A stretch of 7,782 nucleotides of DNA, taken from JBMNNU01 sp050942695. GTDB taxonomy: Bacteria > Chloroflexota > UBA6077. This document shows, piece after piece, positions 1 to 4,669 of the stretch (position 1 is its first letter; the number at the start of each line of letters is the position of its first letter). The notes beneath the pieces are model-generated. The model had not been told where the DNA came from and did no database searches. It saw only the letters and a list, made by a program, of their open reading frames with translations. The stretch lies in contig JBMNNU010000150.1 of the NCBI GenBank assembly GCA_050942695.1, positions 1-7,782 on the forward strand, written 5' to 3'. The translations under genes were made by a program, and so were the position numbers.

Positions 1-672
1 CGGGTTCTTGCGGTGCGAGGCCAGATATTACCATCCACGCTGGAGAATCTGACTCTATGTGCAGAGCTAGTGGACGAGGCCAGGGTCGAGGGCGAGTCTC
101 AAATCTCAAAAAGCTCCAGGCCCATCAAGCGAGTTTACCTGCAGCCTGAGCACCCCGCAGCCTACCCTGAGGCGATGCGGGCAATCCTGGACGCCGACCT
201 GGTAGTGATCGGCCCAGGAAGCCTCTACACTAGCGTCTTGCCTAATCTATTGGTCGAAGACTTGGCGCGAGCCGTGATCGCTACAAATGCCATGAAAGTC
301 TACGTATGCAACGTAGCCACGCAGAGGGGAGAGACCGACAACTTCCGGGTGAGTGACCACGTGGAGGCCCTTATCCGGCACCTTCCGGAGAACCCCATCG
401 ACTTCGTTTTGGCTAACGATAAGCTAGGGGCGATATTGCCCGCGCACTGGCAGGTGAGCCAGGTAAGTGTCGATGGCAATGATCTGGACGCCTACGGGAT
501 CGAGATCATTCAGTCTGACGTCATAGACCCACAGAATCCGCTGCGCCACGACCCTAAAAAGCTGGCTCAGGCGCTGATGCGGCTCTACTACGACAGGTCG
601 GAGCTTATCTCCCACTCGAAATCGGGCGATACACGGCAGTCAGATAAGGAAATCAGGGTGGAATCAGCATAA
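1..672 (+). CDS. yvcK: YvcK/CofD-like UDP-sugar-binding regulatory protein, C-terminal part (5' end outside window)
   Basis: The reading frame is open from the first base, and its first in-window residues (RVLAVRGQILPSTLENLTLC) already belong to the conserved family core. The GTG at 13 is therefore internal and the true start lies upstream. 223 residues are visible, against about 310-450 for complete family members. Family hallmarks are ADLVVIGPGSLYTS at in-window residues 65-78 and CNVATQRGETDNF at 103-115, followed by the usual LANDKLG segment. Known for the family: YvcK proteins are cytosolic, have a CofD-like Rossmann fold, bind UDP-GlcNAc-type nucleotides, and affect cell shape and growth on gluconeogenic carbon. 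The last ~18 residues are polar and look like an unconserved tail. In many Gram-positive bacteria whiA follows yvcK; here the next gene is a convergent glycosyltransferase. CofD itself (F420 biosynthesis) is a less likely alternative because the GPGSLYTS and NVATQRGET motifs match YvcK better. Confidence 0.88.
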   Translation, partial: RVLAVRGQILPSTLENLTLCAELVDEARVEGESQISKSSRPIKRVYLQPEHPAAYPEAMRAILDADLVVIGPGSLYTSVLPNLLVEDLARAVIATNAMKVYVCNVATQRGETDNFRVSDHVEALIRHLPENPIDFVLANDKLGAILPAHWQVSQVSVDGNDLDAYGIEIIQSDVIDPQNPLRHDPKKLAQALMRLYYDRSELISHSKSGDTRQSDKEIRVESA

Positions 673-678
673 GACCGG

Positions 679-715
679 GACCGGGGAGTCGAGGTGGCTA
701 TCTCGGCTCCCGGTC
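679..715. terminator. Hairpin between convergent genes, possible bidirectional terminator
   Basis: Bases 684-693 (gggagtcgag) pair with 702-711 (ctcggctccc) over 10 positions with one T-G wobble. Four more pairs (679-682 with 712-715) extend the stem past a bulged G683. The loop is 694-701 and contains the TAG stop of the minus-strand glycosyltransferase gene (698-700). There is no T-tract on either side, so it is not a textbook intrinsic terminator. In the plus transcript the odd pair is G-U; in the minus transcript it becomes A-C, so the structure is stronger for the yvcK side. Its position 3' of two convergent genes suggests transcript-end formation or protection. Confidence 0.45.
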
Positions 716-1423
716 GCGAAACCTCGCAACCAGTTCTCTCGCTTTAGCCTCGCTTCTTGCTACCACCTCTTCTTGAAACGCATTCCAGTTCAGCGGCTCC
801 TTGTAGTCAAGGTGGTAAACCTCGTTGTCGGTTTGCACCTGGCAAGGGCGTTCTAGGATAGCGAAGAGCCTGGAGAGGAAAGCGGGCTCCCACACCTTAT
901 CGTGGGATTGAGCCTTATCCAGTATGTCTGTAGTCGTGCGGTAGTACTCGATCAGGATATCGCGAAGCAACTGGTCCTGGCAGAACAGAGCGCCTGGGAC
1001 GTAGAGTGGGTTTCCGGAGGAGTAACCGGTGGGGTAGGCGGTGTGTTGGCAGGAAGGGGCGATAAAGCCGAAAAGCTCAGCTTCGGATGCTACCTCCAGC
1101 AGTTTGACCAGGGCGGAAGATGGTAGGACGATGTCATCGTCCATGAAGCAAAGGTGCTTGCCCTTTAGAGCCTCGAGAATGCGGAGTCTCCCTTTGCTGA
1201 AAGCTCTATCTTTTTCCCGCAGGTACTCGTAGTTGCAGGGGATACGTCTATCGAAGGCTAGCCTTAGGGCGAATGCAACGTCGTCGCGGTTGATGACCGG
1301 TTTCTCTGCAGTATCCACGATGTAAACCCTGATATCGTGAACCTGCTGGAGTAACAAGCTACAGAGAGTCATCCCCAGAGTAGCTTTACCACGAGTTAGT
1401 ATACCGATTTCAACCTTGGCCAA
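698..1423 (-). CDS. GT-A fold (family 2-like) glycosyltransferase
   Basis: A probable nucleotide-sugar glycosyltransferase of 241 residues. The N-terminus (VEIGILTRGKATLGMTLCSL, residues 4-23) has the beta-strand and helix pattern of GT2 enzymes, where 'TRGK' takes the place of the usual 'T-x-N-R'. The metal/donor signature is LCFMDDDIVLP with D95-D96-D97, preceded by a KGRLRILEALKG helix like the family's 'ARN-x-G' stretch. The acceptor and product cannot be told. No transmembrane segment is evident, so it is probably cytosolic or peripheral. The start is set at the TTG at 1423-1421 because AAGGAGA lies 5 nt upstream of it; an in-frame TTG at 1444-1442 would add seven residues but has no ribosome binding site. 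It stands alone, convergent with the yvcK-like gene and divergent from secG, so there is no sugar-pathway operon here to suggest its role. Confidence 0.75.
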   Translation of the reverse strand: MAKVEIGILTRGKATLGMTLCSLLLQQVHDIRVYIVDTAEKPVINRDDVAFALRLAFDRRIPCNYEYLREKDRAFSKGRLRILEALKGKHLCFMDDDIVLPSSALVKLLEVASEAELFGFIAPSCQHTAYPTGYSSGNPLYVPGALFCQDQLLRDILIEYYRTTTDILDKAQSHDKVWEPAFLSRLFAILERPCQVQTDNEVYHLDYKEPLNWNAFQEEVVARSEAKARELVARFRDREPR

Positions 1424-1428
1424 AGCTG

Positions 1429-1435
1429 TCTCCTT
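1429..1435 (-). promoter_or_regulatory. Shine-Dalgarno of the glycosyltransferase gene
   Basis: Read on the minus strand this is AAGGAGA, 5 nt before TTG at 1423-1421. It decides the start in favour of that TTG over the upstream TTG at 1444. Confidence 0.7.
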
Positions 1436-1637
1436 TTCAAACAAACGATCAAGGATATTGAGGCGATTGGGGGGGACAAATGGCTTCTAAACTGCAGCCA
1501 GTTGGTTGTGGCTGCCTGCGCTGAGTGTATCATTTTATCCTGATTGTTGCACTTGAAAGGCGAGCTATTTGAAATAAAAAAGCAGGTAGATAGCTCAAAT
1601 TTGCTACTTCCTCTTCCACTTTCTTTCCGACAACTGT

Positions 1638-1667
1638 TTGGAGGCGAAGTTCGTCGTATGGTATAAT
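1638..1667 (+). promoter_or_regulatory. Extended -10 promoter for secG
   Basis: TATAAT at 1662-1667 is a perfect -10 hexamer and is preceded by TGG, giving the extended -10 form TGnTATAAT. A weak -35 (TTGGAG, 1638-1643, 18 bp spacer) matches the consensus at three positions, as is common for extended -10 promoters. Transcription would begin near 1674, leaving a leader of about 26 nt before the secG start. Confidence 0.7.
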
Positions 1668-1686
1668 GGCTGCTGCCCTTATTATT

Positions 1687-1691
1687 GGAGG
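1687..1691 (+). promoter_or_regulatory. Shine-Dalgarno of secG
   Basis: GGAGG lies 8 nt before TTG at 1700-1702. The earlier in-frame TTG (1685) and GTG (1691) overlap this site and so cannot be the start that it serves. Confidence 0.7.
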
Positions 1692-1699
1692 TGCATCTC

Positions 1700-1921
1700 T
1701 TGCTGAATTATCTGTATATCGTCCAGATCATCCTTTCCATAGTGCTTATCTTGGCGGTGTTGCTCCAGGCGAAAGGATCTGGCTTTAGCGGGTTCTTCTC
1801 TTCAGATTCTTCCGGCTATCGAAGCAGGAGGGGTATAGAGCGAACCCTATATAACTTCACCATCATAATTGCGGTGCTGTTCGTCTTGATCAGCATCGTC
1901 ACGGTGAAGTTTTTCTCCTAG
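1700..1921 (+). CDS. secG: Preprotein translocase subunit SecG
   Basis: SecG is the small accessory subunit of the SecYEG channel in the cytoplasmic membrane and helps SecA-driven export. The 73-residue product is the usual length for the family. It has two membrane helices (about residues 5-22 and 52-70). Between them are the family's conserved cytoplasmic motifs: LLQAKGSGFSG at 21-31 and RRGIERTLYNFT at 43-54, corresponding to the common 'RRG-x-E-(K/R)-T-L' signature. The TTG start at 1700 is chosen from the GGAGG 8 nt upstream; starting at 1685 would add five residues but leave no room for a ribosome binding site. The gene is probably transcribed alone: it has its own extended -10 promoter and is followed 42 bp later by an intrinsic terminator. 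Confidence 0.93.
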   Translation: MLNYLYIVQIILSIVLILAVLLQAKGSGFSGFFSSDSSGYRSRRGIERTLYNFTIIIAVLFVLISIVTVKFFS

Positions 1922-1961
1922 GCGAGGGGACGATGCCCCTGCTGGGAGCCTCTGGTGAGTT

Positions 1962-1998
1962 AACGGCGCGCTCGGCCCAGCTGGGCCGCCGTCTTTTT
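1962..1998 (+). terminator. Rho-independent terminator after secG
   Basis: The core stem is cggccc (1973-1978) with gggccg (1983-1988) and the loop agct. A second stem layer pairs acggc (1963-1967) with gccgt (1988-1992), leaving a bulge on the left. The T-run at 1994-1998 follows almost directly. A smaller hairpin (agggg 1925-1929 with cccct 1936-1940) lies between the secG stop and this site. The T-run ends about 40 bp before the start of the binding-protein gene. Confidence 0.75.
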
Positions 1999-2026
1999 CA
2001 TTCTCCCCAAGATCCTCACCTTTTTT

Positions 2027-2032
2027 GTGGAG
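2027..2032 (+). promoter_or_regulatory. Shine-Dalgarno of the substrate-binding protein gene
   Basis: GTGGAG is 6 nt before GTG at 2039-2041. The in-frame GTG at 2027 is part of this site and the TTG at 2033 is too close to it, so 2039 is the preferred start. Confidence 0.6.
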
Positions 2033-2038
2033 TTGAGA

Positions 2039-3739
2039 GTGAATCCGAGGGCGGGCGGTAAACGGAAAAGAACTCCATGGCTACGTTTGGTTGTGACTGT
2101 AGCTGCCCTATTGGCCATAGCAGTACCTTTGGTGGCAAGCAGGATGCGTCAGGAGCCCCCTATGATTACCGTCCCAGACACTGGCGGGGCTTACGTCGAG
2201 GCCGCGATCAGAAACCCCGACTATCTCAACCCCATCTTGCTCCAGTACAATCAGGTAGATAGGGACCTATGCGCCCTGATTTTCAGCGGGCTCACCCGGT
2301 TGGACGAACACGGCCTCGTTGTACCCGACCTGGCCGAGCGATGGGAGATTGGGGATGAGGGGAAAAGCTACCTTTTCCACCTAAAAGAAAACGTTCGATG
2401 GCACGACCGTACCCCATTCACTGCCGATGACGTGGTTTTTACCGTCAAAGCCATGCAGGACCCTGATTTCCAGGGCAGCCAGGAAGTGGCCGATCTGTGG
2501 CGGAATGTGGTAGTGGATCAGTTGGATGAGTTTACGGTAAAGTTCACCCTTAAAGAGCCCTTTGCCCCCTTCCTGGAATACACTACGGTTGGAATAATAC
2601 CTCGGCATCTCTATGCAGATTATCTCGGCGAAGCGATGCTCTCTAGCCCCCATAACCAGCGCCCAATCGGCACCGGCCCGTTTAAACTAGCCAGGGGAGA
2701 AGGGGCGGGATTGGAAGCTTCGATTTCGTCTGATGGGATAATCCTGGAGCCACATACCGAATACTATGGGCCGGTTCCGCATCTGGCTCAACTGCGATTC
2801 CGCTTTTACCCTGATTACGCAAGCGCCCTAGCGGCATTAGAGAAGGGCGAGGTGGATGGTCTTCCCTACCTGGATATCCAGGACGTTTCGAGGCTCGAGA
2901 CCAACGAAAACCTTGCCGTCTATTCAGCCCCTGACTACCTAAGGTACACCATTCTTTTCCTCAATAACAGTAGCCCTCTGTTCAAGGACAGATCGGTTCG
3001 CCAGGCGATCGCCCACGCCATCGATAAAGAACGGCTGGTGCAGATGATCTTGGAGGGCCAGGGATTACCAGGGAAAGGTCCGATCTCGCCAGCCTCGTGG
3101 GCTTTCAATCCGAATGCCAAGGACTACGAGTACGACCCCACGAAAGCTGAGGCGTTGCTTGAGACCGCCGGATGGATCGATTCCAATGGCGATGGCGTTC
3201 GGGAGAAAGATGGCACTGAACTCTCTTTTGTGGTCCTGACCAACGATAACCAACGGCGAATCAAGGCCGGAGAGCTGCTTGCAGAAGACCTCCGCAAGAT
3301 CGGATTCAAGACGGAAGTCCAGGCAACAGGCTGGACCGACCTGCTCAGGGAGTATCTAGCATCTCGTACCTTCGTTGGAGCCATTGCGGAACAGTGGCTG
3401 TTGACCGTAGACCCCGATGTATACAGTCTCTGGCATTCCAGCCAGGCCAGAGAAGGGGGATACAACCTGTCCGGCATATCCAACGAACAGATCGATAAGA
3501 TATTGGAAGAGGCGCGCAGGACGGTAGAGCGAACCCGCAGGACTCAGCTTTATTCGGAGTTCCAGGAGATATGGGCAGAGGAGTGTCCAAGTGTGTTGCT
3601 CTACTATCCTGAGTTCAACTGGGCCGTGAGCAGCAACATCAAAGGGATTACACTCACGACCCTGATCGACGGCAGTTCTCGCTTCCGGCACGTAACCCAA
3701 TGGTACGTCAAGACAAAGCAAGTCCCCGCGACGCAATAG
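2039..3739 (+). CDS. Peptide/oligopeptide ABC transporter substrate-binding protein (SBP family 5)
   Basis: An extracytoplasmic solute receptor of the DppA/OppA type, 566 residues (usual range about 500-600). A basic N-terminus (residues 4-16) precedes one hydrophobic segment (about 15-33, LVVTVAALLAIAVPLVA). No lipobox cysteine follows, so the protein is either membrane-anchored or cleaved after a PLVAS-like site; it is not an obvious lipoprotein. The family signature runs from LAERWEI (98-104) to HLKENVRWHD (114-123), with IGTGPFKL further on and RQAIAHAIDKERLV in the second lobe. DSNGDGVREKDG (381-392) is the acidic turn seen in many thermophile and Chloroflexota members. The ligand is probably a peptide, but family 5 also binds nickel, sugars and other solutes. 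No permease or ATPase gene adjoins it, so it must work with components encoded elsewhere. The GTG start follows a GTGGAG site. Confidence 0.88.
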   Translation: MNPRAGGKRKRTPWLRLVVTVAALLAIAVPLVASRMRQEPPMITVPDTGGAYVEAAIRNPDYLNPILLQYNQVDRDLCALIFSGLTRLDEHGLVVPDLAERWEIGDEGKSYLFHLKENVRWHDRTPFTADDVVFTVKAMQDPDFQGSQEVADLWRNVVVDQLDEFTVKFTLKEPFAPFLEYTTVGIIPRHLYADYLGEAMLSSPHNQRPIGTGPFKLARGEGAGLEASISSDGIILEPHTEYYGPVPHLAQLRFRFYPDYASALAALEKGEVDGLPYLDIQDVSRLETNENLAVYSAPDYLRYTILFLNNSSPLFKDRSVRQAIAHAIDKERLVQMILEGQGLPGKGPISPASWAFNPNAKDYEYDPTKAEALLETAGWIDSNGDGVREKDGTELSFVVLTNDNQRRIKAGELLAEDLRKIGFKTEVQATGWTDLLREYLASRTFVGAIAEQWLLTVDPDVYSLWHSSQAREGGYNLSGISNEQIDKILEEARRTVERTRRTQLYSEFQEIWAEECPSVLLYYPEFNWAVSSNIKGITLTTLIDGSSRFRHVTQWYVKTKQVPATQ

Positions 3740-3792
3740 CCATGACGGGGAGAGGAGATAATTTAGCTGGAGTCAACATACTTCTGATCGCT

Positions 3793-3884
3793 GCATAGAT
3801 CGCTAAACCGCGGGATAAATCTCGCGGTATGGAGCGGGCATCCGAGATGCTACGGGATTTATCCCGCGGTGCAGAGATCGGTAA
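3793..3884. mobile_element. Miniature inverted-repeat element (MITE- or REPIN-like) with flanking direct repeats
   Basis: Perfect 14 bp terminal inverted repeats, accgcgggataaat at 3807-3820 and atttatcccgcggt at 3857-3870, enclose a 36 bp centre, giving a 64 bp unit. Exactly abutting both ends are 14 bp direct repeats that match at 12 of 14 positions: gcatagatcgctaa (3793-3806) and gcagagatcggtaa (3871-3884). The centre contains a small hairpin, gcatc-cga-gatgc (3838-3850). Each arm can also fold alone: 3807-3814 with 3821-3828, and cgggat with atcccg around 3853-3864. The element is non-coding and lies between the binding-protein gene and comEA. This layout fits a short non-autonomous element with an aged target duplication, or two inverted REP sequences (a REPIN). 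A regulatory RNA structure is the alternative. Confidence 0.5.
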
Positions 3885-3953
3885 GCCACCGAGAGTATCG
3901 AGAGTAATAATTTGCTCTCTCCGTTTTATAAGGTGCGTAGAGGCGGTGGTCAA

Positions 3954-4565
3954 ATGGGAGAGTGGCTGGAGCAGAACCGCTCTAACCTGGCGGCCGTGCT
4001 TGTAGTGCTTGCCACCGTCGCCGGAGTTGCCCTGCTGCAAATACCCCGGCGGCCGGCTCTTCAACTATTGCCCCCTACGCCCCCCGCTACCCCTCCATCA
4101 ATCAAAGTCCACGTAACCGGCGCAGTGCAATCTCCCGGCGTGTACTCCATAGAGGTGGATGCTCGGGTGGAAGATGCGGTGAAAGCGGCTGGTGGAACTA
4201 CCGAGGCTGCCGACCTGATCGCCCTGAATTTGGCGACGCCCCTTCGGGATGGCCAGCAGTTAGTGGTTCCTGAGAAGAGAACCGCTGCTTCGATACCGGC
4301 TGCCGCGTCGCCACCTGGCGCCTATTTACCGCCTGGAACTGCATCTCAGCCCTCACCGACGCCTCCTTCCGCTAAGCTCGATCTCAACAGCGCCAATCAA
4401 AAGCAGTTAGAGGCGCTTCCCGGCATCGGCCCCGTCACCGCGCAGAAGATCCTGGACTATCGACAGAAGAACGGCCGGTTCGTCTCAGTTCAGGAGCTGA
4501 AAGACGCCAAGCTTGTCAATTCGCCTACATTCGAGAAGGTCAAGGAGTTGGTAGATGTGCAATAG
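3954..4565 (+). CDS. comEA: Competence protein ComEA (membrane-anchored DNA receptor)
   Basis: ComEA binds incoming double-stranded DNA outside the cytoplasmic membrane and passes it to ComEC during natural transformation. The 203-residue protein has a membrane anchor at 11-30, a SLBB-type domain at 50-106 (KVHVTGAVQSPGVY, then a DAVKAAGG helix and a DGQQLVVP end), a proline/alanine-rich linker at 107-140, and a C-terminal helix-hairpin-helix domain at 141-203. The first hairpin (LPGIGPVTAQKIL, 155-167) is intact and binds DNA backbone in this family. The second, normally another GIG-type turn, reads LVNSPTFEKVKEL and looks degenerate. The ATG at 3954 is preferred over the TTG at 3912, which would add 14 poorly hydrophobic residues; a purine-rich GAGGCGGTGG stretch (3940-3949) precedes the ATG. 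comEC follows after 104 bp. Confidence 0.92.
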   Translation: MGEWLEQNRSNLAAVLVVLATVAGVALLQIPRRPALQLLPPTPPATPPSIKVHVTGAVQSPGVYSIEVDARVEDAVKAAGGTTEAADLIALNLATPLRDGQQLVVPEKRTAASIPAAASPPGAYLPPGTASQPSPTPPSAKLDLNSANQKQLEALPGIGPVTAQKILDYRQKNGRFVSVQELKDAKLVNSPTFEKVKELVDVQ

Positions 4566-4624
4566 CGCCGAACATCTACCCGGTTAATCATCTCCCATCT
4601 ATCGATCGATAGATGTACAATATC
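4550..4624. repeat. Cluster of TAGATGT inverted and direct repeats at the comEA-comEC junction
   Basis: Three relations overlap here. First, ggtagatgt (4550-4558) and acatctacc (4572-4580) form a perfect 9 bp stem with the comEA stop codon in the loop. Second, catctatcgatcgatagatg (4596-4615) is a perfect 20 bp palindrome. Third, tagatgtgcaatagc (4552-4566) and tagatgtacaatatc (4610-4624) are direct repeats matching at 13 of 15 positions. Because of the third relation, acatcta at 4572-4578 can pair with either the upstream or the downstream TAGATGT. There is no T-tract, so it is not a standard terminator. It could be an operator, a transcript-processing structure or an insertion scar. Confidence 0.6.
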
Positions 4625-4669
4625 CCCTAGCCTCTTCACTGCTCATAATCCTTAACTGGATGCTGCTCT

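Larger units (their letters stand above)
1424..1699. other. Divergent intergenic region between glycosyltransferase gene and secG
   Basis: This 276 bp gap is more AT-rich than the genes. It holds the minus-strand ribosome binding site, a seven-G run at 1469-1475, a small hairpin (1494-1500 with 1509-1515, stem gcagcca/tggctgc), a looser inverted repeat (1562-1568 with 1590-1596, gagctat/atagctc, 21 nt loop) and the secG promoter. I find no convincing promoter for the minus-strand gene; the best guess is a weak TACACT -10 on the minus strand near 1525-1530. No small ORF or RNA gene stands out. Confidence 0.5.

Noticed and set aside
902..1126. 74-codon plus-strand open frame
   Set aside because: Antisense to the glycosyltransferase gene, with composition of a shadow frame.
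1494..1515. Hairpin gcagcca/tggctgc as a terminator or operator
   Set aside because: Only 7 bp, no T-run, and no half-sites of known regulators; kept only as a note in the intergenic entry.
3356..3736. 126-codon minus-strand open frame
   Set aside because: Antisense shadow of the binding-protein gene, with no motif.
3757..3762. GATAAT as a -10 box for comEA
   Set aside because: No -35 at the right distance, and it lies about 190 bp before the start, ahead of the repeat element.
3900..3927. gagag/ctctc hairpin followed by TTTT before comEA as a terminator
   Set aside because: The stem is only 5 bp with a 10 nt loop and the T-run is short and displaced; too weak to call.
4644..4649. CATAAT as a -10 box for comEC
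   Set aside because: Five of six match, but there is no acceptable -35 and no extended -10, so it is not distinguishable from chance.
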